From Irineochytrium annulatum (Eukaryota > Chytridiomycota > Chytridiomycetes > Chytridiales > Chytridiaceae), in the NCBI GenBank assembly GCA_027600665.1, contig JADGJL010000007.1, positions 124,001 through 188,000 on the forward strand: a stretch of 64,000 nt of DNA, in the 5' to 3' direction. Positions 35,906-46,400 of this stretch are shown here, piece by piece. Position numbers and translations under genes: made by a program. Positions within the stretch are counted from its first letter, which is position 1. Each line of letters starts with the position of its first letter. The notes under the pieces are model-generated. The model did not search any database. It saw only the letters and a program-made list of their open reading frames with translations, and had not been told where the DNA came from.

Positions 35906-36022
35906 TCCATCATTCCTTTCGGCTCATAGGCTTCTAGCTTATTCCTTCTATTATCCATCGGCTTGTCCTATTGTAGCAATGGTCTAAGGAACCTTTTTGG
36001 CGACAAGATTTTCAATATGGTA

Positions 36023-36058
36023 ATAAAAAAACTCCCCTTCTCTATTGGAAAGGGAGTT
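36023..36058 (-). terminator. Terminator on the minus strand, probably for the FN3-repeat protein gene
   Basis: Minus-strand stem AACTCCC / GGGAGTT, extendable through CTTTC/GAAGG, is followed by seven T residues. It lies 250 bases past the stop of the large gene, beyond a copy of the long-hairpin repeat. Confidence 0.7.
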
Positions 36059-36100
36059 AACATGTTACTTTACCAAAAATAGATTGCGCTTCTCTGAGTG

Positions 36101-36245
36101 GCCGTTCCGGTCACGGATCGTTCTTGCGATCGCTGTTGTCTCCAAATTTCTTGATTAACCTGTAAAAGGTAGTAATTCGGAGACAAAGGCGAACGCTGAC
36201 GCTTCTTCAGAATCGATTCCGTGCCCTTCACTACCTCTGTCACTT
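36101..36245. repeat. Long-hairpin intergenic repeat, copy 1
   Basis: The left arm has GGATCGTTCTTGCGATCGCTG then TTGTCTCC; the right arm has GGAGACAAAGGCGAACGC then GCTTCTTCAGAATCGATTCC. The arms pair imperfectly around a roughly 40-base centre. Other copies, recognised by the same CGATCGCTGTT and AAAGGCGAACGC blocks, are near 49.8, 55.1, 56.9, 62.2, 62.4 and 63.5 kb. No coding capacity. Confidence 0.7.
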
Positions 36246-36306
36246 ATCCAGATTATGCATCCAAGTATTAAAATTTGTTTGTTTTATGAGGTATCTCAAG
36301 CTGATA

Positions 36307-39300
36307 CTAAATACCACTACCACCAGAGGCACTTGCATCGGTATCCTGATTAGAGGATGTACCTGTATTGTCGGCTCCCTGATCAGTACCAGAAGAAGAT
36401 GGCGGAATGGTCAAAGTCCCTTCAGAAGTGACGGATGTATTTAACGATGTGTCACTCGCCACTGCGACTACCAAAACCCGGTATTTTCCTGCTCCAAAAT
36501 CTACATTATCTGAATCCTTAGCTGTAATACCCACTGTTGCTGTCCATGGAGCAGTACCCGTAATTACTGTGGCTAGAACTGTACCAGAAGTACCTGTACC
36601 GCCCCCTTCTTTAACAATGTACACATCGTAACGAGCAATGCCTGCCTCATTAATCGGCTTAGTGAAACTTACATTGATGGAATTATCAGTTACCGTTGCA
36701 TTTACACCCGTTACCTTCTCAACAGGTGTTGGTGCCTGCTTTTTGGCGTTAATCGTGAAAACAGGGGAAGATGCCAAATTGGATTCCCGCTTACTATCTG
36801 ATGATTCCGATAGTATATATACCTTGTATGAAACTCCTGCTTTGATATCAACGCCATTACTGTCCTTCAATGAAAGCGGCAAGTCTGTAGGACTAGTATT
36901 AACAACTGTTGCAAAACTTGAATTTGCAGTTGTTTTGGCCGCATTCAGATCAAATGCCGTTGAGGCAGGTACAACCATTAGCACATACCGCTTAATGCCA
37001 GTATCGGTACTAGGCTTCGTAAATGTAACTGTTACATCAGTTACATTGCCTGAGGCTTGCGATGCATCTTTAACAGTCGCTTCTAATTTGCTCACCGCTG
37101 CTACAGTGACATTCGAGGATAATGTGATTGCGACGGAAGGCGATGACAATGCATTTGCCAGAGAAGCATTGTTATTCACGGCCATTACATATACTTGGTA
37201 GGCCACATCATTAAGAATCGGCTCGTTATTCACTGTTCTCGAAGTACTTGTAAAATTAACAGTCTGATTAGCTACCGTTTTACTGACGGTTCTGTAATAC
37301 GCGCTGTTCACACCATTCGCTATGTTCAGATTAAACGTGCTACCCGCCTTCACTACAAACACCCGATAATGATTTACATTTGTCTCATCCGCAGATTTAT
37401 TAAACGTCACACGCAGATCACTACCATTTCCAGCATCCCCAATATCAGATGGCACCACATTGCTCGGAGCCGTTATAGCCGCGTTCTGTGTCAGCGTAAT
37501 TTGGGAAGAGTAACCAGACAACGCATTCTGACTGGAGTTTCCGTTGTTATTCACCGACAGCACGAATACCCGATAAGCAACGTTATTGGTAATCGTGTAA
37601 CCATTAGTGTCTACCGCATAGTTCGGAAGCGTAAAGGACAGGTTACCACCCGTTTTGTTCACCTGTGTGTAGTTGCTTGACGCATTAGCTGCGCTCAACG
37701 TAAAGCTGCCCACATTAGCGGAACGAACGACATATACACGGTAGGCAGAGATTCTGGATTCATCCGCAGCTTTGTTGAACGAAACCCGCAGATCACGACC
37801 ATCACCGTAGTCACTAATATCCGCAACAGCCAGGTTGCTGATAACTCCCGCATTACCGTTCGTTGTAAGTCTCAGCACAGTGGAGGAAGCTGACAGCGCA
37901 TTGGTGTATCCATTTTGCTGATTGCCCACTGCCATTACGTAGATGCGATAATCTTGCAGATTCGTTACGTTATAACCACTTGTATCCTTCATGGATGAAG
38001 GCAATGTCGTGGTAATGTTGTTGCCTGTTTTGTTCACCGTATAATACAGACTGGAGGACAGATTGCTTGCTGTCGTCAGATTGAAGCTGCTGGCAACCGA
38101 GTTGCGCACCACGAAGACGCGATAGTTCGCTACCTTGGACTCATCTGATGAACGGTTGAAACTCACTTGAATGTCACGACCATCTCCATAATCCGAGTTG
38201 TCTCTCACCTGCGTAATTACCGGAGAAGTTGCTGTGTTCACGGACAATGTAAGTGAAGAGGATGCCGCGGACAGCTTGCTGTCTGTTGTTGTATTTGTGC
38301 TTACAGACAAGATGTATACTACATATGCAGTACCGCTCTTGATCAATTCGCCGGACGTATCCCGAGTCGAAGAAGTCAGCTGACTTTTGACCGCAGCGGT
38401 GTTGCCTTTGTATATAATCGTGGAGTTTGCACTGGACACTTTGTTCGCTGCAGCCAGATTGAATGCAGAAGAATCCTTCGCTTTAACAACAAATGCACGA
38501 TAATACGTAATGTTCGATGTCGTGCTCGGCTGTGTGAAGTTGATCTCCAGATCGCGGCCATCGCCATAGTCACTAATATCTGCGGCACGCAGACTTGTAA
38601 CTGCCTGTACTGTGGATTTCACAATATTGAGCTTCAATGCCTGGGAAGACCAGTTCAATGCATTTTTATAATTATTGCTGCTGTTACCAACAGTCAGTAC
38701 ATACAGGCGATACGTTTCATTGCTATTGAGCAAATCCCCGTTTACGTCACGCGTCTGTGCATTAAGCGTCAGTTTCGGGTTGCTGCCATTCGGTGTTACA
38801 GATGTATAGTTCGCAGAAGGTACGGCCGATGCTGCCGACTCCGTGAAGGTATTCACATCGCGTGTTTTCACCAACATAATCCGGTAAGCAGAGACCGCCT
38901 TCTCCGACGTTGGACGTGTGAAGCTCACGGTCAGGTCACGACCATCCCCGTTACTTCCGGATACCGAACCATAGATGTTCCATGCAGCATATTGTGTCTC
39001 GTCCACTGGTGGCGTTGCCGTTGTTTTGATATCTACACGCTGATTGCGCGAGTTCCAGAATACTTTCTCTCCAAAAGCTTCACTGACAAAACGAATCGGA
39101 ACCATCGTGTTGCCCTTAATCGTGTTTGCAGGTACATCCAGCGATATCGCTTCCCCGTTGATGTATGCCGTTTTGGAACCGAGTGTCAATGTAACTTCCT
39201 GATCGTCGCGAGTTGCAACAATCGTTTTGGTTCTGTTCGTGTACTGTACCTTCGCATCCAATCCTTCAAAAATCGAACGCAGCGGAACCAGTACACGTCC

Positions 39301-39444
39301 ACCTTTCATCACAGGTGCCTGAGCAGATGATAACTCTGCATCATTAATATATATGCTGATCCTCGCAGCTGCATCCATAACCGACGTTGGAAGTGCGGAC
39401 ATCAGCATGGCCGATACAGCCAGCGCTGACATTACCTTCTTCAC
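36307..39444 (-). CDS. Secreted protein with copper-amine-oxidase N-terminal domain and about seven FN3-like repeats
   Basis: The protein has about 1045 residues. I start it at the GTG at 39442-39444, seven bases after GGGAGG, which gives a clean signal peptide (KKVMSALAVSAMLMSALPTS). Residues about 28-140 form the stalk-like domain of PF07833 (VLVPLRSIFEGL, TMVPIRFVSEAFG). Seven or so repeats of about 105 residues follow. The first four carry the motif GDGRDL or GDGRDI before a beta strand (VSFNR, INFTQ); later ones have degenerate forms (GNGSDL, SGNVTDV). The tail is Ser/Gly/Asp-rich. It is probably a cell-surface or extracellular protein of unknown function; such proteins are abundant in Paenibacillus. 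Confidence 0.8.
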   Translation of the reverse strand: MKKVMSALAVSAMLMSALPTSVMDAAARISIYINDAELSSAQAPVMKGGRVLVPLRSIFEGLDAKVQYTNRTKTIVATRDDQEVTLTLGSKTAYINGEAISLDVPANTIKGNTMVPIRFVSEAFGEKVFWNSRNQRVDIKTTATPPVDETQYAAWNIYGSVSGSNGDGRDLTVSFTRPTSEKAVSAYRIMLVKTRDVNTFTESAASAVPSANYTSVTPNGSNPKLTLNAQTRDVNGDLLNSNETYRLYVLTVGNSSNNYKNALNWSSQALKLNIVKSTVQAVTSLRAADISDYGDGRDLEINFTQPSTTSNITYYRAFVVKAKDSSAFNLAAANKVSSANSTIIYKGNTAAVKSQLTSSTRDTSGELIKSGTAYVVYILSVSTNTTTDSKLSAASSSLTLSVNTATSPVITQVRDNSDYGDGRDIQVSFNRSSDESKVANYRVFVVRNSVASSFNLTTASNLSSSLYYTVNKTGNNITTTLPSSMKDTSGYNVTNLQDYRIYVMAVGNQQNGYTNALSASSTVLRLTTNGNAGVISNLAVADISDYGDGRDLRVSFNKAADESRISAYRVYVVRSANVGSFTLSAANASSNYTQVNKTGGNLSFTLPNYAVDTNGYTITNNVAYRVFVLSVNNNGNSSQNALSGYSSQITLTQNAAITAPSNVVPSDIGDAGNGSDLRVTFNKSADETNVNHYRVFVVKAGSTFNLNIANGVNSAYYRTVSKTVANQTVNFTSTSRTVNNEPILNDVAYQVYVMAVNNNASLANALSSPSVAITLSSNVTVAAVSKLEATVKDASQASGNVTDVTVTFTKPSTDTGIKRYVLMVVPASTAFDLNAAKTTANSSFATVVNTSPTDLPLSLKDSNGVDIKAGVSYKVYILSESSDSKRESNLASSPVFTINAKKQAPTPVEKVTGVNATVTDNSINVSFTKPINEAGIARYDVYIVKEGGGTGTSGTVLATVITGTAPWTATVGITAKDSDNVDFGAGKYRVLVVAVASDTSLNTSVTSEGTLTIPPSSSGTDQGADNTGTSSNQDTDASASGGSGI

Positions 39445-39760
39445 TTGTGTTCCTCCCGCTTTCCTCATATCCCATATCCCCATTCTCGCATGTAGTTAAC
39501 ATCGAAATAGATTCGTTGTTCTTTTCATTCATTCCTGTATTTACCTGTGCACAACTAAGACGTTCAGATCAGCTCAAAAGTTTCCAGTTGTACAAAAAAT
39601 ATTTTCGCAGAAATCTTCCTCTATCTTCCACCCTCCAAAAGTTAAAAATAACAGAAGAATTTGTCACTATTCCGCAACCTCATCCTGCCCCAATTGCGTT
39701 AATGTATAGTGACTAGTGAACAACGCCTATCATTTTCTTAACTACGGGAGGTTCATATCT
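39445..39760. other. Divergent promoter region, no gene
   Basis: This gap separates the starts of the FN3-repeat protein (minus) and the secreted helical protein (plus). TATAGT at about 39705 is a possible plus-strand -10 box but has no clear -35 partner. No repeat or RNA feature was seen. Confidence 0.4.
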
Positions 39761-40729
39761 ATGACATCATCGTTCCAATCTGCCAAACGTAAAGGCATGC
39801 GTACTTTTATTACTGCAACCGCCGTCCTTATGCTGCTCCAATCGGCTGTCGCTCCATTATCCGGAGTTGCTTCTGCCGCTTCTTCCAGTACAGATTCCAA
39901 AGTCACAACTGCCAGTTCAACAACCATATATCAAACATTTCAATCCATACTCTACAAAAAGAACGGCCTGCCTGCCGCGGATACTTATCTCGAATCTCAT
40001 ATCAAAAAAGTAACAAAATATCACGCCACCCTGATGGTGCTTCAATTGGAGAATGCCCGCCTGAAGGCGCTGAGTGCCATGACGGACCGCCTGCTCGTTC
40101 CTAACGTTCAGGACAAGATGCTCAAGGCATACAAGATGAATGATAGCTTCACCAAACTCATAGAGCGTACCCAGGACTCCGATCTGCGTGCACTGCTAAA
40201 AGAAGCCCGTGACAGTGGCTACCGCCTCGTCATGCTCGAAGGCTCCCTCTATCCCATAATGAATTATGCGGCATTCGTGAAATATTCATCTGATATTACA
40301 GCAGATATCTCAAGCTATATCAGTATCATGACGAAGGAAACGAAAAAATTGCCTGCGGATGACGGAGCTCTAATCATTGGCTATCAGGAAATTCTCCTTC
40401 GAGCACTCAGCCAGGAAAATTTTTTGGAACTCTATCCGAAATCAAATCGGGCCAAGCAGGTGCATAATCTGTTAAACAGTTATACCCTGTATACTTTTTA
40501 TGGGCTGAATAACACACCGCTGTTTGATTATGACACGAACAAAATGGTGGCGAATGCTCAAAGAGGTTACAATGGCGTCTTGCAGCGTCTTGCATCTGTC
40601 GATAGCGAATTCCTCGACAAACTGGATGCCTTTATGGATGTGGTGAAAGAATCGAAGTATGAGAAAACGGCTGAAGTCGAGAAATGGCTGGAGCAGCATG
40701 TGCCGGTCAGCGATTATGCCAATTATTGA
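39761..40729 (+). CDS. Secreted helical protein of unknown function
   Basis: The protein has 322 residues from the ATG at 39761, nine bases after GGGAGG; the open frame extends 15 codons further without a ribosome site. Residues 1-40 form a signal peptide: basic AKRKGMRTF, hydrophobic TATAVLMLLQSAV, AxA near residue 38. The rest is mainly helical with coiled-coil-like stretches (TLMVLQLENARLKALSAM). There are no cysteines in the mature part and no family I recognise. It is divergent from the large FN3-repeat secreted protein. Confidence 0.65.
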   Translation: MTSSFQSAKRKGMRTFITATAVLMLLQSAVAPLSGVASAASSSTDSKVTTASSTTIYQTFQSILYKKNGLPAADTYLESHIKKVTKYHATLMVLQLENARLKALSAMTDRLLVPNVQDKMLKAYKMNDSFTKLIERTQDSDLRALLKEARDSGYRLVMLEGSLYPIMNYAAFVKYSSDITADISSYISIMTKETKKLPADDGALIIGYQEILLRALSQENFLELYPKSNRAKQVHNLLNSYTLYTFYGLNNTPLFDYDTNKMVANAQRGYNGVLQRLASVDSEFLDKLDAFMDVVKESKYEKTAEVEKWLEQHVPVSDYANY

Positions 40730-40803
40730 GTTAATCTGTTCCTTGCCACATTAACATTGAGGCCTAAATACTTAGGCTACGTTACAACATATCATTACGA
40801 CAA

Positions 40804-40836
40804 AAAACCGCCACAGGGTCTCACCTGTAGCGGTTT
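40804..40836. terminator. Terminator between the secreted protein and the GNAT gene
   Basis: Stem AAACCGC-ACAGG / CCTGT-GCGGTTT with single bulges is flanked by an A run and a T-rich stretch; it is usable from both sides. Confidence 0.75.
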
Positions 40837-40853
40837 CTTCTTGGTTTCTTACT

Positions 40854-41441
40854 CTATTGAAGTGGCTTGACCATATGATTATACTCATGTCCTGCGATGA
40901 CAATGACATCGTCTTTGACATATCCCTGCCGTTCATAGAGCATTAGCGCACGGCCGTTGTCCCGTTCTACAATCAGGGATACCTGCGAGTGACCCAGATC
41001 TCTGCCCTGCTGCTCAAAAGCAGCCATCAGTGCCCGGCCGATGCCCTGCCCCTGATAAGCTTCACTTACCGAGAGAGTATCCAGATAATACTCACCCGGG
41101 CGGGTTTCTTTAACCAAAGCATACTTCTCATCCCGACTTCGTCCAGGGCGATTCAGAATCGGCTGGTCCAGACGATCCGCTTCACCGCCATCATAGGCTA
41201 CGAGAATTCCCGCCACAAGTCCATCCTGCTCCATCACTGTCACATGACGATAGCTAATCCGATTGTCTTCGTGTACATAGAACGCCTGCAAAATCTGCAT
41301 TGCCTTCTCATGATCCGCCTCACCCGCCAGCGCGTAAGCAATATCTCCTATCGCCTGGTACAGCAACGGAATGACTTGATCAGCATCTTCTATGCGCCCT
41401 GGTCTGATTAGAGGAGATGTTTCTTGGTGATCTGATTGCAT
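40854..41441 (-). CDS. GNAT-family N-acetyltransferase
   Basis: The protein has 195 residues with an ATG behind GGAGGTGAAAT. IRPGRIEDADQVIPLL begins the fold. LDTLSVSEAYQGQGIGRALMAAFEQQG is the acetyl-CoA binding motif A, with GQGIGRAL as the pyrophosphate loop. LIVERDNGRALMLYERQGY is motif B. Substrate unknown. It follows ilvA by 50 bases and may share its transcript. Confidence 0.9.
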   Translation of the reverse strand: MQSDHQETSPLIRPGRIEDADQVIPLLYQAIGDIAYALAGEADHEKAMQILQAFYVHEDNRISYRHVTVMEQDGLVAGILVAYDGGEADRLDQPILNRPGRSRDEKYALVKETRPGEYYLDTLSVSEAYQGQGIGRALMAAFEQQGRDLGHSQVSLIVERDNGRALMLYERQGYVKDDVIVIAGHEYNHMVKPLQ

Positions 41442-41491
41442 ACTTCATTTCACCTCCGACTGCATGTCTGACTGCCTTCTTGAATAATTCA

Positions 41492-42784
41492 TCAGATTAA
41501 CATGTTGAACAGATTCAGGTTTTTGTTCAGCTCAGTATAGGCGATACCTTTGCGGTTCATACGTTCAATGAGCGGTTGGTAATCTTCTTTGTACATCAGC
41601 TCAATGCCCACCAGGGCAGGGCCATTTTCCTTATCATGCTTCTTCGTATATTCAAAACGGGTGATATCATCATTCTTCCCTAGAACTTCCTCCAGGAATT
41701 CACGTAAAGCTCCTGCACGCTGTGGGAAATTAACCATGAAATAATACTTCAAACCTTCGTAGATGAGAGAACGTTCTTTGATCTCCTGCATCCGGTCAAT
41801 ATCGTTGTTCCCGCCACTAATGACACAGACCACCGTCTTGCCCACAATTTGCTCACGATACTGCTCCAGCGCCGCAACTGCCAAGGAACCGGCAGGCTCA
41901 ACCACGATTGCATTTTCATTATAGAGCTCCAGAATGGTTGTGCAAGCTTTGCCTTCCGGCACTTTCACAATGTCATCAAGTATACTGCTGCAGATATCAT
42001 AGGTCAGGTCGCCAACTCGCTTCACCGCTGCGCCATCCACGAATTTATCAATATCATCCAGCGTTACAACCTGTTTGCGGAACATCGCCTCACTCATGGA
42101 AGCTGCCCCAAGTGGCTCAACACCAATGATTCGTGTCTCCGGACTCACGGTTTTCATGTAGGTTCCCACACCGGCCGCCAGCCCTCCGCCACCAATCGTC
42201 ACGAACACATAGTCGGCATTCTCATCGAGACTTTCCATGATTTCCATCGCTACTGTACCATTACCTGCAATAATCTTCGGTTGATCAAAAGGATGGATGA
42301 ACGTCATGCCCTGTTCGTCACATGCACGCATCGCTTCAGCATACGCATCATCATACGTATCCCCGATCAGCACCACTTCAACGTTGTCACCACCAAAACG
42401 TCTTACCTGTTTCACCTTTTGGTTCGGGGTTGTACTCGGCATGAAGATTTTGCCGTTAATTCCAAGGGCATTACAGCTAAAAGCGACGCCTTGGGCATGG
42501 TTGCCCGCACTTGCACAGACAATCCCCTTCTCCATCTCGGCTGGTGTCAGACTGCGAATCATATTATAGGCACCCCGAATTTTGAACGAGCGCACCACTT
42601 GAAGGTCTTCCCTTTTCAGATACACATTACAGTTATATTTGGCCGACAATACAGCGTCCCGCTGCAACGGCGTTCTTACAATGACCTCACGCAGCACATG
42701 ATGTGCACGCACGATATCTTCCATGCCAACACTGGCACGGCCGGGATTTGTGGTTCCCGTTGGTTCTTGTTCAACTGGTTTCAT
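41492..42784 (-). CDS. ilvA: Threonine dehydratase (deaminase), biosynthetic
   Basis: The protein has 430 residues, close to the Bacillus IlvA length. PLP-binding Lys68 lies in RSFKIRGAYN, GGGGLAAGVGTY is the phosphate loop and SAGNHAQGVAFSC the substrate loop. A C-terminal ACT-like regulatory domain (about 340-430, YYFMVNFPQRAGALREFL) accounts for isoleucine feedback in this family. It converts threonine to 2-oxobutanoate, the first step to isoleucine. There is no T-box leader in the short upstream gap. Confidence 0.93.
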   Translation of the reverse strand: MKPVEQEPTGTTNPGRASVGMEDIVRAHHVLREVIVRTPLQRDAVLSAKYNCNVYLKREDLQVVRSFKIRGAYNMIRSLTPAEMEKGIVCASAGNHAQGVAFSCNALGINGKIFMPSTTPNQKVKQVRRFGGDNVEVVLIGDTYDDAYAEAMRACDEQGMTFIHPFDQPKIIAGNGTVAMEIMESLDENADYVFVTIGGGGLAAGVGTYMKTVSPETRIIGVEPLGAASMSEAMFRKQVVTLDDIDKFVDGAAVKRVGDLTYDICSSILDDIVKVPEGKACTTILELYNENAIVVEPAGSLAVAALEQYREQIVGKTVVCVISGGNNDIDRMQEIKERSLIYEGLKYYFMVNFPQRAGALREFLEEVLGKNDDITRFEYTKKHDKENGPALVGIELMYKEDYQPLIERMNRKGIAYTELNKNLNLFNMLI

Positions 42785-42847
42785 GTTGTCTCCACACTCC
42801 GCTTTTATGGTCTAGCAATGTCGCGCACTGCTTTTCTTTGTATTGTA

Positions 42848-43738
42848 TCACTTTTGTTCTGTTCTTGCGCTTGAGCTTACATCATTTATCATTCGTACAA
42901 TTTCATCGATAATGACCTGAGGGTCTGTATATATAACCATATGTCCCGATTGATCTGCCCCAATCCATCTTGCATTGGATAGCTTGCTCACCGTCTGGCG
43001 ATGCGCCTTGATGAGTGCAGGTCTGATTTTCCCCTCTCCCTTACCCGGTTTCGTACCCGAGATCACGCTGACTTCCAGATCACCCAGAGCCGGAGGATGT
43101 TCCAGCAGCGCTGCCATGTCAGTCAGAAATGTTTTGCCCTCCGCAAGCATCGTGCTGGCTGCTCGTAAAGTAAAATCTTCCTTGAGGTGATCCGCCGCCA
43201 CATCGTCAGGCTGAATGCTTCCCGCTTTGCTGCCGAGCAACCTATATAAACCCGTACGTGCCACGATTGGAATAAGGAAACCATTGAAGGCGAAGCTCAT
43301 CTTAGTAAGTTTGGAAAAATACATTTCGCAATGCTCGTCTGATGGGTCCACCAGAATAATGCCACGTAATCGAGACAGATGTGCAGCCGCCGCAGCCCGT
43401 ACGATCGGACCTCCCCAGCTATGTCCAACCAGAATGAAAGGCCCCGGACCCAGCGCAGTCAGCAGTTCCCCAAGATCCCCTGCAATGCGCTCAAGGCTAC
43501 GGGGAGCCGCGTCTACATCACTTCGTCCCGCCCCTGCCCTGTCATACACGACGGCGCGTGCATGCTCAGCAATGGCTGGTGCAACTAATCCCCAGTTCGA
43601 TCTGGAGGCACCCATGCCGGATTCAAATACAACCGTAAGTTCTCCTGTTCCCCTGGACATATAATGTAATTTGCGACCATCACGGGTCTGAACAAACGCA
43701 CTTGAGCCAAACGTATGTGAGCTAGAGTTAGGATTCAT
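42848..43738 (-). CDS. Alpha/beta hydrolase under probable Fur control
   Basis: The protein has about 296 residues. The ATG at 43736-43738 follows GGAGGGGAAT; twelve codons upstream are unsupported. VFESGMGASRSNW is the oxyanion loop, Ser in GHSWGGPIV the nucleophile, LVDPSDEHCE follows, and the late His in QSGHMVIYTDPQVI completes the triad. The fold is the haloperoxidase/epoxide-hydrolase-like group. A Fur box overlaps its promoter, suggesting a role under iron limitation such as handling a siderophore or other iron ligand, but the substrate is not evident. Confidence 0.82.
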   Translation of the reverse strand: MNPNSSSHTFGSSAFVQTRDGRKLHYMSRGTGELTVVFESGMGASRSNWGLVAPAIAEHARAVVYDRAGAGRSDVDAAPRSLERIAGDLGELLTALGPGPFILVGHSWGGPIVRAAAAAHLSRLRGIILVDPSDEHCEMYFSKLTKMSFAFNGFLIPIVARTGLYRLLGSKAGSIQPDDVAADHLKEDFTLRAASTMLAEGKTFLTDMAALLEHPPALGDLEVSVISGTKPGKGEGKIRPALIKAHRQTVSKLSNARWIGADQSGHMVIYTDPQVIIDEIVRMINDVSSSARTEQK

Positions 43739-43783
43739 ATTCCCCTCCTGATTACAAGCATAATCATCTTTCACCGATCTAAT

Positions 43784-43835
43784 TGAAAATCATTATCAAT
43801 TACTCCATTATAGAATACTCCATCCTTTACCACAA
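43784..43835 (-). promoter_or_regulatory. Promoter with overlapping Fur box
   Basis: On the minus strand TTGTGG (43830-43835), 17 bases, TATAAT (43807-43812). TGAAAATCATTATCA at 43784-43798 (plus-strand reading) matches the 7-1-7 Fur consensus at 14 of 15 positions. It lies just downstream of the -10 box across the predicted start, a repressing position. Confidence 0.75.
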
Positions 43836-43954
43836 CCATGTTGATTCATCAATGTTACAGCCGTCCTGTCGTTTCTATCACCTTCTGTTGCGTTGCATGG
43901 ATTATCCCCTATCCCACCGTTCCTTTCTCCCTCTTTTCCCTTATGCAAAAAGAA

Positions 43955-43980
43955 AACCCGATCCACAATCGGATCGGGTA
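43955..43980 (-). terminator. Terminator of the GH3 gene
   Basis: Minus-strand stem CCCGATCC / GGATCGGG with a six-base loop is followed by TTTTCTTTTT, about 130 bases past the stop at 44109. Confidence 0.85.
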
Positions 43981-44108
43981 ACTGTACCAGCCACTATGCG
44001 GCCGGTCCTCACATACACCTTCTTGTTGCTTCGTGCGCAGTTCCTGCACGGATTGCACATTCGCTTAATCCAAGGATGGTTGAATACTCGGTTTAAGGCT
44101 ACTGCCCC

Positions 44109-46400
44109 TTATCCCCGAATACCATGATCCTTGTTGTTCAGCTGCTCCAGAAGCTCGTTCATCGCTTCTTCCGTCATGGCCCCACCGCTAAACGCAACCA
44201 GTGCACGCAGTGGCATATATTTCATCATTGCATCCATCATATCTGCATGATCACCCGCATCCTCGCCACCGAACCCGCTGGCTTCCTGGAATTGTTGCAA
44301 AGCCTGTTCGAGCAGCTTTTTATGGGCCGGATCACGCTGGATATCCCCCAATGTGCTGTTACGCGTATAGGTTGGAAGGAATGTCGCTGTAGACTCTACA
44401 TTCACCCGTGTTTGCACATGGATGTCCCGTGAGGAACTGCCCACTTGAATCTCGAACTCTCCAGTCTCCACATGCCAGTCCTTCATATCTACATTGTAAT
44501 AGGCGAATGAACGCTTGTTTAGTGTAAAGCTCACTACTTTTGACTCTCCCGATTCAAGCGCTACTTTGGCAAAAGCCTTCAGTTCTTTGACTGGACGAAT
44601 AACTGTGCTCTCTACGTCGCTGACATATAGTTGTACAATCTCCTTGCCCGCTCTGTCTCCGGTATTAGTGACCCGAACTTGCACATTCACCTCATCCTGA
44701 TCGGTCAGTTCCGTGCGATCTACCTTCAGGTCGGCATATTCAAATGTTGTATAACTCAGTCCATAACCAAACGGGAACAGGGGCTCCAGCTCTTTTTTGT
44801 CATAATAGCGGTAACCCACAAAGATACCTTCCCGATAATCGACACGATTCCCTTCGCCCGGGAAGTTCAGATAAGATGGATTATGGCTGAGTTTGGCAGG
44901 GAATGTCTCTGCCAGTTTGCCGGACGGATTCACCTCTCCGTACAACAGATCGGCTATCGCTCCACCAACCGCCTGTCCACCAAGATACGCTTCGAGCACC
45001 GCTTGCACCTTCGGCAGCCAAGGCATCTCCACTGGAGATCCGTTGCTCAGCACAACGACGACGCGTGATTGAACCTTCGCAATCTCTTCAATCAGCCGGA
45101 TATGATTGTCAGGCAGGCGCAGATGGGAACGATCATACCCTTCGGATTCATAACGATCCGGCAATCCAACGAACACTACAGCGGTATCCGCTGATTGCGC
45201 TGTCTGGACAGCCTCATGCATCAATGTCTCATCCACATCATCCGCTTCAATCCGATAACCTGGGGCATAGGAGAAGGTTACACCTTCGCCAGCCACCTGT
45301 GTCATCTCTTCCACAATATCATCCACTTTGGTCGGATTAATGTGGGAACTTCCACCGCCCTGGAAGCGGGGTTTATGCGCAAATGCTCCGATTAACGCCA
45401 CTTTTCCTTCACGCCCCAGCGGCAGAAGACCTTCTTCATTTTTCAGCAAAACCATACTCTCGGCTGCCACCTTGCGCGCAAGTTGGTGATGCTCATCCTT
45501 GTTATATGTAGCCCCTTCTTTCTTTTGATCAACGGCATTGAAGATCAGCGTAAGCAGACGCTCCACCGCTCGATCCAGCTTGTCCAGCGGCAATTGTCCG
45601 CTCTCTACGGCATCAATCACTTTACGTTCACCAATTCCACCACTTGTTGGCATCTCTAGTTCCAGTCCTGCCGCAAGGGCGTCTGCACGTTCATTGACCG
45701 CGCCCCAGTCGGATACCACAAGACCTTCGTGTCCCCATTCGTCTTTCAGGATGTCGGTAAGCAACCATTCATTCTCACCAGCATACGTACCGTTCACCTT
45801 ATTGTAGGAACACATCACCGTCCACGGCTGTCCATCAATCACCGCACCTTCGAAGCTCGCAAGATAGATCTCACGTAGCGTCCGTTCATCTACTACCGCA
45901 TCAATCGACATGCGTCGTTCTTCCTGATTATTGACTGCAAAGTGTTTGAGAGACGTACCCACGCCCTGACTCTGTACACCCTGAATATGACCTGTAGCCA
46001 TCTGCGTGGATAACAACGGATCTTCGGAAAAGTATTCAAAATTACGTCCGCCCAGTGGGGAACGTTTAATATTCACACCCGGCCCAAGCAATACCGCTAC
46101 ATCCTCAGCCTGGCATTCCTCACCCAAGGCTACTCCGACCTGACGCGCCAGATCCTTGTCCCATGAACTAGCCAGTCCTGCCGCAGACGGGAAACAGGTT
46201 GCGGGCACGCTCGACGTCAGACCGAGATGATCTGCACTGCCATCCTGCTTGCGTAGCCCATGAGGTCCGTCCGTCACCATGATGGAAGGAATGCCAAGAC
46301 GCTCCACCCCTTTCAGATGCCAAAAGTCCAGCCCCGAGCACATACCCGCTTTCTCCTCCAGTGTCATCCGCTGTACCAGTTCCTTGATGTTACGTTCCAC
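44109..46400 (-). CDS. Glycoside hydrolase family 3 beta-glucosidase
   Basis: The protein has 763 residues with a GTG start behind GGAGG. GH3 N-domain: [10 protein letters not shown], the [10 protein letters not shown] block (Lys152-His153) and the nucleophile Asp231 in VVSDWGAV. The C-domain spans about 310-540 ([31 protein letters not shown]). A fibronectin-III-like domain follows ([20 protein letters not shown]). There is no signal peptide, so it acts on imported oligosaccharides, probably beta-glucosides. The last 90 residues (after [13 protein letters not shown]) extend beyond the core, as in some Firmicute homologues. Confidence 0.92.
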   Translation of the reverse strand: MERNIKELVQRMTLEEKAGMCSGLDFWHLKGVERLGIPSIMVTDGPHGLRKQDGSADHLGLTSSVPATCFPSAAGLASSWDKDLARQVGVALGEECQAEDVAVLLGPGVNIKRSPLGGRNFEYFSEDPLLSTQMATGHIQGVQSQGVGTSLKHFAVNNQEERRMSIDAVVDERTLREIYLASFEGAVIDGQPWTVMCSYNKVNGTYAGENEWLLTDILKDEWGHEGLVVSDWGAVNERADALAAGLELEMPTSGGIGERKVIDAVESGQLPLDKLDRAVERLLTLIFNAVDQKKEGATYNKDEHHQLARKVAAESMVLLKNEEGLLPLGREGKVALIGAFAHKPRFQGGGSSHINPTKVDDIVEEMTQVAGEGVTFSYAPGYRIEADDVDETLMHEAVQTAQSADTAVVFVGLPDRYESEGYDRSHLRLPDNHIRLIEEIAKVQSRVVVVLSNGSPVEMPWLPKVQAVLEAYLGGQAVGGAIADLLYGEVNPSGKLAETFPAKLSHNPSYLNFPGEGNRVDYREGIFVGYRYYDKKELEPLFPFGYGLSYTTFEYADLKVDRTELTDQDEVNVQVRVTNTGDRAGKEIVQLYVSDVESTVIRPVKELKAFAKVALESGESKVVSFTLNKRSFAYYNVDMKDWHVETGEFEIQVGSSSRDIHVQTRVNVESTATFLPTYTRNSTLGDIQRDPAHKKLLEQALQQFQEASGFGGEDAGDHADMMDAMMKYMPLRALVAFSGGAMTEEAMNELLEQLNNKDHGIRG

